Positions 38,790 through 47,357 of a stretch of 64,000 nt of DNA are shown one piece after another. Position 1 is the first letter of the stretch, and each line of letters begins with the position of its first letter. The position numbers and the translations under genes are program-made. This DNA comes from an uncultured Prevotellaceae bacterium (lineage in GTDB: Bacteria; Bacteroidota; Bacteroidia; Bacteroidales; Muribaculaceae). The stretch covers positions 1-64,000 of the forward strand of contig ONKU01000014.1 of NCBI GenBank assembly GCA_900318535.1. Direction: 5' to 3'. The notes under the pieces were generated by a model. It was given only the letters and a program-made list of their open reading frames with translations, was not told where the DNA came from and searched no databases.

Positions 38790-39380
38790 ATGTGGAAGAT
38801 AAATGAAATCTTTCACTCGCTGCAGGGCGAGGGTTTCAATACAGGCACCGCCAGCGTGTTCATCAGGCTGAGCGGCTGCAACCTGCATTGCGCCTTTTGT
38901 GACACCCGTCACGAGGAGGGCAAGATGATGTCATTGCCCGAAATCGTCGAACAGGTCATGCGCTACCCCAAGGCCCCACTCATCGTGCTCACGGGCGGTG
39001 AGCCGTCGCTGTGGATCGACGAGGATTTCATCAGTGGGCTCAAACAGATGACGGGCAAGCGCATCGCCATCGAGACCAACGGCACCCGCCCCCTTCCCAA
39101 TGGCATCGACTGGGTGACCCTGTCGCCCAAAACTGGTCTGGGCGAGAGTGGAGACCTGCCTGTGGTGCTCACCCGCTGCGACGAGCTAAAGGTCGTTTAT
39201 CTGGGCCAAGACTTGGCCCAATACAACAACATCACGGCCAGCTACCGCTACCTGCAGCCCTGCTGGGTTGAAGACAAGGAACAATGCCGCCGCAACATGC
39301 ACGACACCGCGCAAGCCGTTTTACAACATCCCGAGTGGCGGCTGTCGCTCCAAACGCACCGCATCTTGGGCATTAAATAG
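38790..39380 (+). CDS. queE: 7-carboxy-7-deazaguanine synthase
   Basis: Radical-SAM enzyme that rearranges 6-carboxytetrahydropterin into 7-carboxy-7-deazaguanine. The iron-sulfur motif is CNLHCAFC (CX3CX2C) at about residues 31-38, preceded by FHSLQGEGFNTG. VLTGGEPSL and IAIETNGTR are also typical. The length of 196 residues is normal. Confidence 0.95.
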   Translation: MWKINEIFHSLQGEGFNTGTASVFIRLSGCNLHCAFCDTRHEEGKMMSLPEIVEQVMRYPKAPLIVLTGGEPSLWIDEDFISGLKQMTGKRIAIETNGTRPLPNGIDWVTLSPKTGLGESGDLPVVLTRCDELKVVYLGQDLAQYNNITASYRYLQPCWVEDKEQCRRNMHDTAQAVLQHPEWRLSLQTHRILGIK

Positions 39381-39389
39381 CCATTTCCT

Positions 39390-39412
39390 GTTGCGTTGAC
39401 AACGCAACATAC
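39390..39412. repeat. Palindrome after queE followed by ATAC
   Basis: GTTGCGTT-GAC-AACGCAAC is a perfect 8-bp hairpin with a 3-base loop, then ATAC. It resembles in layout the CAAGCC-type palindromes elsewhere in the window. Confidence 0.6.
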
Positions 39413-39422
39413 GAAACACAAA

Positions 39423-39465
39423 AAGAATCATGCTCACACCGTTGAACGGCGTGAGCATGATTCTT
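39423..39465. terminator. Bidirectional terminator between queE and fabD
   Basis: A 15-bp stem AAGAATCATGCTCAC / GTGAGCATGATTCTT with an inner CCG/CGG extension lies between two convergent genes. The A-rich side gives the minus-strand transcript a T-rich tail. Confidence 0.75.
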
Positions 39466-39483
39466 AAATGTTTGCAGCGAGCC

Positions 39484-40362
39484 TTACTGGCGACCGCTCA
39501 GGACGACGTCGCGGCTGGTCTTGGCGATCAGGCCTTGCAGCACCTTGCCCGGGCCCAGTTCCTCGGCCTCGATCATGCCGTCAGCCACCATGTTGGCAAC
39601 GATGTGGCTCCAACGCACGGGGGCGGTGAGCTGTTGCAGCAGGTTGGCCTTGATTTCCTCAGGGTCGGTGTGGGGCTTGGCATCCACGTCCTGATAGATG
39701 GGACAAACGGGAGCCGAGAAGTCGGCAGCCTCGATGGCCTCGGCCAGTTCGGCACGGGCAGGCTCCATCAGGGGAGAGTGGAAAGCGCCACCCACCTTGA
39801 GGGGCAACGCACGGCGTGCGCCGGCCTCCTTGAATTTCTCACAAGCAGCCTCGATGGCGGCAATTTCACCCGAGATAACCACCTGACCGGGGCAGTTATA
39901 GTTGGCGGGGACACAGATGCCATCGATGGTAGCACAGATCTCCTCCACCTTAGCGTCTTCCATACCGATGATAGCAGCCATCGTCGAAGGAGCGGCCTCG
40001 CAAGCCTTCTGCATGGCCAGGGCACGTGCCTCGACCAGCTTCAGACCCTGCTCAAAGGGCAGTGCGCCAGCGGCAACGAGTGCCGAGAACTCGCCCAGCG
40101 AATGACCGGCAACCATGTCGGGCTTGAACTCCTCGCCCATGGTGAGCGCGAGAATTACCGAGTGCAGGAAAACAGCAGGCTGTGTAACCTTGGTCTGCTT
40201 CAAATCTTCTTCGGTGCCTTCAAACATCAGGTCGGTGATGCGGAAACCCAGCACCTCATTGGCTTTTTCAAACAATTCTTTGGCCTTGGGGTTGTTGTCA
40301 TACAGGTCCTTGCCCATACCGACAAACTGTGCGCCCTGACCGGGGAATACGAATGCTTTCAT
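39484..40362 (-). CDS. fabD: Malonyl-CoA:ACP transacylase
   Basis: Loads malonyl groups on acyl carrier protein for fatty acid synthesis. GQGAQFVGMGKDLY opens the protein, GHSLGEFSALVAAG holds the nucleophilic serine, and GGAFHSPLMEPAR holds the catalytic His. The length of 292 residues is typical. It stands alone, convergent with queE and separated from queC by about 100 bases. A minus-strand -7 box TACCTTTG at 40412-40419 is its likely promoter. Confidence 0.96.
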   Translation of the reverse strand: MKAFVFPGQGAQFVGMGKDLYDNNPKAKELFEKANEVLGFRITDLMFEGTEEDLKQTKVTQPAVFLHSVILALTMGEEFKPDMVAGHSLGEFSALVAAGALPFEQGLKLVEARALAMQKACEAAPSTMAAIIGMEDAKVEEICATIDGICVPANYNCPGQVVISGEIAAIEAACEKFKEAGARRALPLKVGGAFHSPLMEPARAELAEAIEAADFSAPVCPIYQDVDAKPHTDPEEIKANLLQQLTAPVRWSHIVANMVADGMIEAEELGPGKVLQGLIAKTSRDVVLSGRQ

Positions 40363-40411
40363 TTCTTATTTATTCAGTAGTTAATGATGTTTCTTTATTT
40401 CAAAACGGCTG

Positions 40412-40419
40412 CAAAGGTA
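40412..40419 (-). promoter_or_regulatory. -7 element of fabD promoter
   Basis: TACCTTTG on the minus strand, about 50 bases before the fabD start. This makes fabD an independent transcript from queC and queF. Confidence 0.5.
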
Positions 40420-40461
40420 GTCATAATTTCAAAACCACCTAACAAATATGGCAAAAATAAA

Positions 40462-41115
40462 TTATTTCAGGTATTCGGTGGGGTCGTCGATGCCTGCTTC
40501 GCGCAGGGCCTGGCGGCGCTCGGTGCAAGTGCCGCAGGTGCCGCAATGCTTTTCACCGCCCTTGTAGCAGGAGTAGGTCTCACTGTAGTCCAGTCCCAAC
40601 GCAGCACCATGGCGGGCAATCTCGGCTTTACTCAAGTCGGTGTAGGGAGCATAGACCTTGACGCCCTCATAGGTACCCGTCATCATCGCCGTGCTCATCG
40701 CCTCGATGAAGGGTGAACGGCAGTCAGGGTAGATGCTGTGGTCGCCGGCGTGGTTGGCAATCATCACGCGCTTGAGGCCGTTGCTCTCGGCAATGCCACA
40801 AGCAATGGCCAGCATGATGCCGTTGCGGAAAGGCACCACCGTCGATTTCATGTTCTCATCATTGTAGTTGCCGTCAGGAATAGCATCGGCACTCTCGAGC
40901 AGGGCGCTCTTGAAATATTTGTGCATGAAATCCAGGGGAATAATCAAGTGCTTGATACCCAGCCGCTGGCAATGCATGATGGCACAACGGCGCTCACGGC
41001 CGTTCTGGGTACTGCCATAGTCAAAGGTGATGGCCAAGGCAATCTCGTCCTTGTACTCATAGAGCATGGTTGTCGAGTCCATGCCGCCCGATGTAATGAT
41101 AACCGCGTCTTTCAT
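40462..41115 (-). CDS. queC: 7-cyano-7-deazaguanine (preQ0) synthase
   Basis: Converts 7-carboxy-7-deazaguanine and ammonia to preQ0 using ATP. The PP-loop SGGMDSTTMLYEY is close to the start, and the C-terminal zinc cysteines appear in CYKGGEKHCGTCGTCTERRQAL (in part). The ATG at 41115 (MKDAVIITSGG) is the family start; the open frame extends 39 residues further but overlaps queF. The queF stop lies one base before this ATG. Confidence 0.95.
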   Translation of the reverse strand: MKDAVIITSGGMDSTTMLYEYKDEIALAITFDYGSTQNGRERRCAIMHCQRLGIKHLIIPLDFMHKYFKSALLESADAIPDGNYNDENMKSTVVPFRNGIMLAIACGIAESNGLKRVMIANHAGDHSIYPDCRSPFIEAMSTAMMTGTYEGVKVYAPYTDLSKAEIARHGAALGLDYSETYSCYKGGEKHCGTCGTCTERRQALREAGIDDPTEYLK

Positions 41116-41116
41116 G

Positions 41117-41587
41117 TCAATCGTTGTGGAAATTAGCAATGAGGCGCGCACGCACCATGTCCTGATGCTGGCTGTCGCCATAGTTGGCAAACGGCTTGAT
41201 GCTGATGCCCCCACGCGGATTAAACAAGCCAATGACCTCCAGATACTTGGGGTCCATCAACTTGACCAGGTCCTTCATGATGATGTTCACGCAATCCTCA
41301 TGGAAATCGCCGTGGTTGCGGAAACTGAAGAGGTACAGTTTCAGGCTCTTGCTTTCAACCATGCGCACACGAGGGATGTAGTTGATGATGATGTGGCCAA
41401 AGTCGGGCTGGCCCGTCTTGGGGCACAACGAGGTAAACTCGGGGCAATCGAGCGTCACCACATATTCATTCTCAGGGTGCTTGTTCTCGAAAGTCTCAAG
41501 CACATCGGGACGATAATCAAACTCATATTGCGTGCCCTGGTTGCCCAGCAACGTCACGCCTTCTAATTCTTGATCGGTTCTTGACAT
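41117..41587 (-). CDS. queF: NADPH-dependent preQ0 reductase
   Basis: Reduces preQ0 to preQ1. Single-domain (156-residue) type with the active-site cysteine in [16 protein letters not shown] and the [18 protein letters not shown] block (NADPH and substrate site). It is transcribed with queC. A -7 box TACCTTTG lies at 41618-41625 on the minus strand. I see no preQ1 riboswitch in the roughly 35-base leader. Confidence 0.96.
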   Translation of the reverse strand: MSRTDQELEGVTLLGNQGTQYEFDYRPDVLETFENKHPENEYVVTLDCPEFTSLCPKTGQPDFGHIIINYIPRVRMVESKSLKLYLFSFRNHGDFHEDCVNIIMKDLVKLMDPKYLEVIGLFNPRGGISIKPFANYGDSQHQDMVRARLIANFHND

Positions 41588-41617
41588 AAAAACAGATGTA
41601 TTTTGCGTTCAGGACTG

Positions 41618-41625
41618 CAAAGGTA
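41618..41625 (-). promoter_or_regulatory. -7 element of queFC promoter
   Basis: TACCTTTG on the minus strand, about 30 bases before the queF ATG. Confidence 0.5.
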
Positions 41626-41695
41626 CAAAAAAGTTTTTAGAAAGATTTCAGTTCCATGATTTACAAATGCTATTGGAACAAGATTGTCTGTAAGA

Positions 41696-41758
41696 CGGTT
41701 TTCGGTGGCTTGGCAGCGGCAGGCTGTCGCCTCGCTTGTGCCAAGCCACCGAGAACCG
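41696..41758. repeat. Long stem-loop between queF and the mosaic gene
   Basis: A 20-bp stem (arms 41696-41715 and 41739-41758) with a single wobble pair encloses a 23-base GC-rich loop. There is no T-run on either side. It may be the 3' end of the minus-strand transcript from the 41781-44213 gene. Confidence 0.75.
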
Positions 41759-41780
41759 ATGATCCTTTAGGGGAAAGAGC

Positions 41781-44213
41781 TTAGAGGGCTAGGCGGAAGC
41801 CTAAGCCATCGGCAGAGTCGGTAGGAAGTGTATGGTTACGGTACCAAACACGTTGGCCAGATTCACCATTGAAGAATGCTCCACCACGGGCGACTCGTTC
41901 TGAGCCTGATGTGGGACCCATGGGATTGGTTTGGGCAGCATTGCTGTAAGTATCATAATAATCGTAGCACCATTCCCAGACATTACCGCTCATGTCAAAC
42001 AGGCCCAACTCGTTGGGCGTCTTCTGCCCCACAGGTTGGGTGGTATCAACATAATTTTGACTCCATGCCACATCGTTAAGCGTGTTGCTGCCGGCATACT
42101 TGTATCCATGGCTCATATTGCCACCACGGGCGGCGAACTCCCATTCGGCCTCGGTAGGCAGGCGGAAAGTCTTGCCCGTCATCTGGTTCAACTTGGTGAT
42201 GAACTCTTGACAGTCGTTCCAGGTGATAGACTCCACGGGTCTGTTCAGGTCACCGGTGAATTGACTCGGGTTGCTGCCCATCACAGCCACCCACAATTCC
42301 TGTGTCACCTCGGTCTCACCGATGCTGTATGACGACAGCGTCACTTGGTGAGCGGGCAAGGCGTTACTTTCATCGCTACTGGGATTATCTCCAGTAAATC
42401 CCATGGTGAAGGTGCCGCCGGCAACAGGCACCATATTGAAAGTCACACCACCGACGCTGAAAGAATTCCCAGGCCAATAGCCACTCAACAGGTAGTCGAT
42501 CAAGGTGGTCACGTCGCTGATGGTCACATTGCCATCCAAGTCACAGTCAGCATTGGCGAGAACGATGCCCGAGGCATCTCCGCTCAGCAGGTAGTCGATC
42601 AGGGCTGTCACGTCGCTGATGGTCACGTTGCCATCGGCATCCACATCACCTCGCATCTCCATATCGCTAATGGTGAGATTGTCCACGGCGAAGTAGTCAC
42701 CCTCGGGGTTGACGCTGCTGTCCTTGGTATATCGCCACGTGAGCGTGTGGGTGCCCGCTGTCAAAGGCATGGAATAATTCTCCCATTCGTTTTTGCGCGC
42801 GCCGTAAGCAAACTGGCTCACGCCATCGACGAGGAACTCACACTTGTCCCACGCTGTGCTTGTGCCCTCGCCCCAAGCCTTGAAATCAAACGAGAGCATG
42901 GACGAAGTGTTAACCGTAACAGTCGATGTCATCTCAGACGTGCTGCTGGACACGCCGGCATTGCCCGACCGGGCATAGGTGCGGTTGCCCTCGGTCACCT
43001 CAATCCACGGATACGCTCCAAGGGAGGTGACCGTGAAAGCGCCACCGCTGACTGCCTGACTGAGGTCGGCACCTAAGCAGACACTGTCCACGGCAAAGAA
43101 GTCGCCCTCGGGGTTGACGCTGCTGTCCTTGGTATATTGCCACGTGAGCGTGTGGGTACCCGCTGTCAAAGGCACGGAATAGGTCTCCCAATCGTTCTGA
43201 AGGGCACCGTAAACAAACTGCCTCTCGCCATCGACGAGGAACTCACACTTATCCCACGCTGTGCTCGAGCCCTCTCCCCAGGCTTTGAAATCAAAGAAGA
43301 GCGACATGGGTTTGCTCAATGTCAGCGTGGCTGTCAATATCGATGAACTGCTTGCCACACCGGCATTGCTCGATTGGGCATAGGTGCGGCTGCTCCCGGT
43401 CACCACTGTCCAGGGATAGTCACCACTAGAAACGAAGTGGATGTTGCCACCCTCGACGTTGAGGGCGCTACTCAACGCATCACCCGATTCATCGGCGAAT
43501 CCCTCTACATGCGTGAACTTGTTCCAGTAATTGGTATTCTGATAGGCATTAAGAGCACTCGAGGGAACATGCAGCGTGGCAGTGGCATAGGTACTCTCTT
43601 CAAACATCGGCTCCTTGAACTCCCAAGCCTCGAGGCTGCGGCAGGTAATGTCCGTCAGACTGGTACAGCCCATGAAGATGTTCAAAGACCAATTGACTTG
43701 ATTGAAACGGCAGTTCGCACCCAGGTCAACAGTGGTGAGCGCCGAGCAGCCATAGAATGCCAATCCGCCCACATAGGTCACCGAATTGGGGATAACCACT
43801 TCGGTCAGAGAGGTACAACTCCCGAAAGAATAACCACCGATGGTGGTCACCGTGTTGGGAATGGTCACTCTGGCCATGCGGCTGCAGCCCGCGAATGCAT
43901 TCTCGCCGATTGTCACGACATTATCATAGATGGTAATACTGGTGATATATTCACAATTCTGGAAGGCTCCATTCCCAATCTCAGTGACACGGTATCCGGT
44001 ACCCGTCGCAGAATTGGTAGCTGTACCGTAGATAGTATAACCGCCAGAAGGCGATGCTATCACGTGACCGACAACCTTGGCCGTGGTGCTGCTGGTGATG
44101 ACATACTGCAGATTTTGGTAAATGAAGTCATAAGTGTCGGCAGCACTGGCAGCCAGTGCGCACGTTAACCACACCGCGAGTGCGGTCAACAGTTGGAGGT
44201 AATTTTTTTTCAT
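41781..44213 (-). CDS. Mosaic secreted protein: BspA-like repeats, duplicated module, dockerin, SUMF1
   Basis: An 810-residue exported protein. After a signal peptide (to ASAAD), residues about 28-245 are BspA-type leucine-rich repeats (IGNGAFQNCEYITSITIYD, IGENAFAGCSRM). Two copies of a 135-residue module follow (about 255-525; YPWTVVTGSSRTYA and YPWIEVTEGNRTYA), then two dockerin repeats (DVDADGNVTISDVTALIDYL and DCDLDGNVTISDVTTLIDYL), then a SUMF1/formylglycine-enzyme-like fold (about 588-808; LPTEAEWEFAARGG, GNVWEWCYDYY). The SUMF1 part lacks the paired catalytic cysteines (its end reads RGGAFFNGESGQRVWYRN), so it is probably a binding domain. Confidence 0.88.
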   Translation of the reverse strand: MKKNYLQLLTALAVWLTCALAASAADTYDFIYQNLQYVITSSTTAKVVGHVIASPSGGYTIYGTATNSATGTGYRVTEIGNGAFQNCEYITSITIYDNVVTIGENAFAGCSRMARVTIPNTVTTIGGYSFGSCTSLTEVVIPNSVTYVGGLAFYGCSALTTVDLGANCRFNQVNWSLNIFMGCTSLTDITCRSLEAWEFKEPMFEESTYATATLHVPSSALNAYQNTNYWNKFTHVEGFADESGDALSSALNVEGGNIHFVSSGDYPWTVVTGSSRTYAQSSNAGVASSSSILTATLTLSKPMSLFFDFKAWGEGSSTAWDKCEFLVDGERQFVYGALQNDWETYSVPLTAGTHTLTWQYTKDSSVNPEGDFFAVDSVCLGADLSQAVSGGAFTVTSLGAYPWIEVTEGNRTYARSGNAGVSSSTSEMTSTVTVNTSSMLSFDFKAWGEGTSTAWDKCEFLVDGVSQFAYGARKNEWENYSMPLTAGTHTLTWRYTKDSSVNPEGDYFAVDNLTISDMEMRGDVDADGNVTISDVTALIDYLLSGDASGIVLANADCDLDGNVTISDVTTLIDYLLSGYWPGNSFSVGGVTFNMVPVAGGTFTMGFTGDNPSSDESNALPAHQVTLSSYSIGETEVTQELWVAVMGSNPSQFTGDLNRPVESITWNDCQEFITKLNQMTGKTFRLPTEAEWEFAARGGNMSHGYKYAGSNTLNDVAWSQNYVDTTQPVGQKTPNELGLFDMSGNVWEWCYDYYDTYSNAAQTNPMGPTSGSERVARGGAFFNGESGQRVWYRNHTLPTDSADGLGFRLAL
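42681..43188. repeat. 405-bp tandem duplication inside the mosaic gene
   Basis: Segments starting at 42681 and 43086 are nearly identical for about 100 bases (for example the shared CCCTCGGGGTTGACGCTGCT) and are 405 bases, or 135 codons, apart. This is the most conserved part of the two 135-residue modules. Confidence 0.8.
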
Positions 44214-44322
44214 AATAGATCAATTTAACAGTTAATAATATCAATTGTTTTAGTTAAACTCATCCGTGGGGATTGCGGTAGGCAGAAGAGTACAACTTAC
44301 TGCTGAAAATGAATCCGCACCG

Positions 44323-44354
44323 CAAAGATATTGGAAAAATTATTAAAAAGCAAG
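44323..44354 (-). promoter_or_regulatory. Promoter of the mosaic gene
   Basis: On the minus strand CTTG is followed after 20 bases by TATCTTTG. The leader to the start codon is about 100 bases, long for this window. Confidence 0.55.
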
Positions 44355-44379
44355 TATATATTCTATAATTATCCTCAAC

Positions 44380-45096
44380 TTATCGAATTTCATTCAGCAG
44401 ATTGAGGGCGAAACGGGCTGCAGCGGTTCCCATTGGCGTCATCTCGTCAAGGCTGCGCAATGCCTTGAGCCTGACGTCCTCGTTCACGTCATCGCAGCAA
44501 TTCAGGAGCAGATGACGGCTGTAAGCCACCGTGAACTCGGGATGCCCCTGGAAAGTGACGACCTGGTTGCCTATCCTGAACGACTCGTTCTTGCAGAAAT
44601 CGCTGGTGGCACACAGCACGGCGTCCTGCGGTAATGCGGTCACCTGGTCATGATGACTGTAGAGCAAACGCATCTCCTGGCCCGGGAAATAGGGCGCCAT
44701 GCGCTCATCAATCACTTGCGAGTCCCGCACTCCTGCGCCGAACCCGCCTTCATACTGCCTGACTTCACCGCCCAGTGCCCTGGCAATCGCCTGATGGCCG
44801 AAGCACACGCCCATCAGTTTGGCACCACGGCAATAGGCGTGTTCAATCCAGTTCACCAGCGCGGTAATCCATGGTTTGTCATCGTAGGCCGAATCCAGGC
44901 TGCCGGGGACCAGATACAGTTCATCGGTGTTGACCGATGAGGGCAATTCGCCCTGCCACGTCTGGAATATCTTGTATGAAACCTGTTCACCGATTGCGGC
45001 AAACAGGTCCATAAACAGTGACTCGTAGTTAGGGATAAAGTCGGGCAGCCTTCCTGGGAAAGTGTCACACAACAGGATGTTGATGTTAGGTGTCAT
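44380..45096 (-). CDS. Type 1 glutamine amidotransferase (GMP-synthase-like)
   Basis: A 238-residue class I amidotransferase domain without a synthetase part. The nucleophile elbow is MGVCFGHQAIARALGG and the catalytic His lies in VTFQGHPEFTVAY. Stand-alone proteins of this type transfer or hydrolyse glutamine amide groups; some are gamma-glutamyl-acting. The acceptor is unknown. Its ATG overlaps the stop of the HD-domain gene (ATGA), so the two are translated together. Confidence 0.82.
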   Translation of the reverse strand: MTPNINILLCDTFPGRLPDFIPNYESLFMDLFAAIGEQVSYKIFQTWQGELPSSVNTDELYLVPGSLDSAYDDKPWITALVNWIEHAYCRGAKLMGVCFGHQAIARALGGEVRQYEGGFGAGVRDSQVIDERMAPYFPGQEMRLLYSHHDQVTALPQDAVLCATSDFCKNESFRIGNQVVTFQGHPEFTVAYSRHLLLNCCDDVNEDVRLKALRSLDEMTPMGTAAARFALNLLNEIR

Positions 45097-45710
45097 AACT
45101 CGTCAAGCTCCTCACCTGTGCGTTCCATGATGCTGGCTGCCAGGCCGTCGGCTGTCTGGATGATGGTCACCAGCGGATAGAGCTTGCGTGCCGCATCATA
45201 ATTGCGCATGTCCTCATAGCTGTTCTGGTTCACACCCCAGGCGCCCATGTGCCAGCGAATGGCCAGCATCTCGTCGTCGTCCAATGGAAGACCGCTGCAC
45301 AGCAGCAACGTCAACGACTTCTCGCCATGTCCCATCGGGAAACCCTTGTAAGTGATCTTGTAGCCCTCGGCATCTTCCCAAATGCCCAACGCATTCTTGC
45401 GTTTCTTGACTGTGCGCTTGTAGATGTCGCACTTGCACACGTCGTGCAGCAGGCTGCACAGGATGATGCTGTCGCGTTTCACCTCATGCTCAAGGCCCGG
45501 CTCTACCGTCTTCATGGCCTCGAACACAGCAAGAGCCGCCTTGCAGGTGTTGAGCGAGTGACGCGCCAAACCGCCCTCGACATTCAAGTGGTGGCCGGCT
45601 GATGCAGGAGCCGTAAAAAAGCCCCAAGACTCCAGATCACCAATCACGTCCTCGATACCCTCACGTGCGGTCGAACGCAACAACTCCAGGATTTCCTCTT
45701 TGCAAGTCAT
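45093..45710 (-). CDS. HD-domain phosphohydrolase-like protein
   Basis: A 205-residue cytoplasmic protein with HD-superfamily metal ligands: GGLARHSLN, ILCSLLHDVCKCD (the HD pair) and GHGEKSLTLL. HD proteins hydrolyse phosphate esters of nucleotides or act on nucleic acids; the substrate here is unknown. It is coupled to the downstream amidotransferase by overlap. Its start codon follows a heptamer repeat directly. Confidence 0.8.
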   Translation of the reverse strand: MTCKEEILELLRSTAREGIEDVIGDLESWGFFTAPASAGHHLNVEGGLARHSLNTCKAALAVFEAMKTVEPGLEHEVKRDSIILCSLLHDVCKCDIYKRTVKKRKNALGIWEDAEGYKITYKGFPMGHGEKSLTLLLCSGLPLDDDEMLAIRWHMGAWGVNQNSYEDMRNYDAARKLYPLVTIIQTADGLAASIMERTGEELDEL

Positions 45711-45711
45711 A

Positions 45712-45746
45712 TTTTAGTCCTTAGTTTTTAGTCCTTAGTTTTTAGT
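45712..45746 (-). repeat. Heptamer-period leader of the HD gene
   Basis: Five 7-base units on the plus strand: TTTTAGT, CCTTAGT, TTTTAGT, CCTTAGT, TTTTAGT. In the mRNA sense it reads alternating ACTAAAA and ACTAAGG units ending one base before the ATG. Confidence 0.9.
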
Positions 45747-45757
45747 TTTTTCTTTGA

Positions 45758-46543
45758 CTATTTCTTGTAGCCGTGCTCGCGGCGGTACTTGCGCACATCA
45801 CGGAACAGGTCGGTGGCATAGACGAAATTGTTCAGGTCATCGTTGTCCACGTCATAGATTTCGTCCTTGTTGCCAATCCAACCCACATGTCCCTTGTTGA
45901 TGAAGACGATGTTCTCGCCAATGCCCATCACCGAGTTCATGTCGTGGGTGTTGATGATGGTGGTGATGCCGAACTCATGGGTAATGTCGCTCAAGAGCTC
46001 GTCGATAACGATCGACGTCTTGGGGTCCAGACCCGAGTTGGGCTCGTCGCAGAACAGGTACTTGGGATTCAGGGCGATGGCACGTGCGATGGCACAACGT
46101 TTCTGCATACCGCCGGAGAGTTCGCTGGGAAATTTGTTCTCGCTGCCCGTGAGGTTCACACGGTCGATACAGAACTGGGCACGGTCACGAATTTCGCTGT
46201 TAGACATTTTGCTGAACATGACCAGCGGGAACATCACGTTACCCATCACGGTCTCGCTGTCGAAAAGCGCTGATCCCTGGAAAAGCATACCGATCTCTTT
46301 GCGCAATTCCTTGCGCTGCTTGCGGTCCATACGGGTGATGTCGCGTCCGTCGTACAGGATTTCGCCCTCGTCAGGATCAAAGAGGCCTACAATATTCTTA
46401 ATCAGAACCGTCTTGCCCGAGCCTGACTGACCGATGATGAGGTTGGTCTTGCCGTCATAGAGCTTGGCATTGATGTCAAACAACACCTGGCGGTTTCCAC
46501 CTTCTTCTTTAAAGGTCTTGGAAAGATGCTTAACTTCTATCAT
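45758..46543 (-). CDS. mlaF: Phospholipid-transport ABC ATPase MlaF-like
   Basis: ATP-binding subunit of the Mla lipid transporter that moves phospholipids between the inner membrane and the periplasm. Walker A is GQSGSGKTVL, the signature is LSGGMQKR and Walker B is YLFCDEPNSGLDP. The pattern EPNSGLDP is typical of MlaF. It lies 31 bases downstream of the permease; no MlaD-type MCE protein gene is in the window. Confidence 0.92.
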   Translation of the reverse strand: MIEVKHLSKTFKEEGGNRQVLFDINAKLYDGKTNLIIGQSGSGKTVLIKNIVGLFDPDEGEILYDGRDITRMDRKQRKELRKEIGMLFQGSALFDSETVMGNVMFPLVMFSKMSNSEIRDRAQFCIDRVNLTGSENKFPSELSGGMQKRCAIARAIALNPKYLFCDEPNSGLDPKTSIVIDELLSDITHEFGITTIINTHDMNSVMGIGENIVFINKGHVGWIGNKDEIYDVDNDDLNNFVYATDLFRDVRKYRREHGYKK

Positions 46544-46546
46544 ATA

Positions 46547-46581
46547 TCAGTTGTTAGTCTTTAGTTATTTGTTGTTAGAGT
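46547..46581 (-). repeat. Heptamer-period leader of mlaF
   Basis: Five 7-base units on the plus strand: TCAGTTG, TTAGTCT, TTAGTTA, TTTGTTG, TTAGAGT. It spans from the mlaE stop codon to just before the mlaF start. Confidence 0.75.
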
Positions 46582-47321
46582 AACAACAGGGTTAATATGA
46601 CGTCGGCAACCAGAATCATGATGTTGCTCATCACCACGGTGTCGGTACTGGCCTGACCCACCTCGACCGAACCGCCCTTGACCGAGTAGCCGTAGTAGCA
46701 GGCAATGGTGGACATCAGGAAAGCGAACACCAGCGACTTGATCAACGCAAACCACACATACCACTCGATGAACAGCGACTGGATGCCAAAGATATAGGTG
46801 TCAGGGTCAACAATGCCCGTGATGATGCAGATGAGCCATCCGCCAAACAGGCTGGTTGCCATACAGATAACCACCAGGAACGGCAGGATAGTAATCAGCG
46901 CCAAAATTTTAGGCATCGCCAGGAAATTGGCGCTGTTGATACCCATGATATCCAGCGCATCGATCTGCTCGGTGGCCCTCATGGTGCCTATTTCACTGGC
47001 GATATTGGAGCCTATCTTGCCCGACAGAATCAGGCACAGGATGGTCGATGAGAACTCCAGCAGGATAATCTCACGCGTCGTCAGTCCCACGGTGTAACGG
47101 GGCAACAGCGGGTTCGAGATATTGAGCTTAATCAAAATCGTACACAACGAGCCGATGAACAGCGACACGATGATGATCAGCGGTATCGAGTCGATGCCCA
47201 ACTTGGCGATTTCGTTAAGATAGCGTTTGAAGAACACCTTCCACTTGTCGGGGATGGCAGTGACCCTCCACATGAACATGCAGTAGTCTCCAAACTTATC
47301 CAACATTCTTGTCAGTAACAT
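46575..47321 (-). CDS. mlaE: Phospholipid-transport permease MlaE-like
   Basis: A 248-residue integral membrane permease with five or six hydrophobic segments. The MlaE family pattern is seen in SIPLIIIVSLFIGSLCTI, SGKIGSNIASEIGTMRATEQ, and ALDIMGINSANFLAMPKILA. It pairs with MlaF directly downstream. Confidence 0.92.
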   Translation of the reverse strand: MLLTRMLDKFGDYCMFMWRVTAIPDKWKVFFKRYLNEIAKLGIDSIPLIIIVSLFIGSLCTILIKLNISNPLLPRYTVGLTTREIILLEFSSTILCLILSGKIGSNIASEIGTMRATEQIDALDIMGINSANFLAMPKILALITILPFLVVICMATSLFGGWLICIITGIVDPDTYIFGIQSLFIEWYVWFALIKSLVFAFLMSTIACYYGYSVKGGSVEVGQASTDTVVMSNIMILVADVILTLLLL

Positions 47322-47357
47322 ATCTATTATTCTTCTCTCGTTCTAGTATTCGGTTGT

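Noticed and set aside
41588-41695. preQ1 riboswitch upstream of queF
   Set aside because: The leader after the predicted transcript start is about 35 bases and lacks the compact stem and A-rich tail expected of that class.
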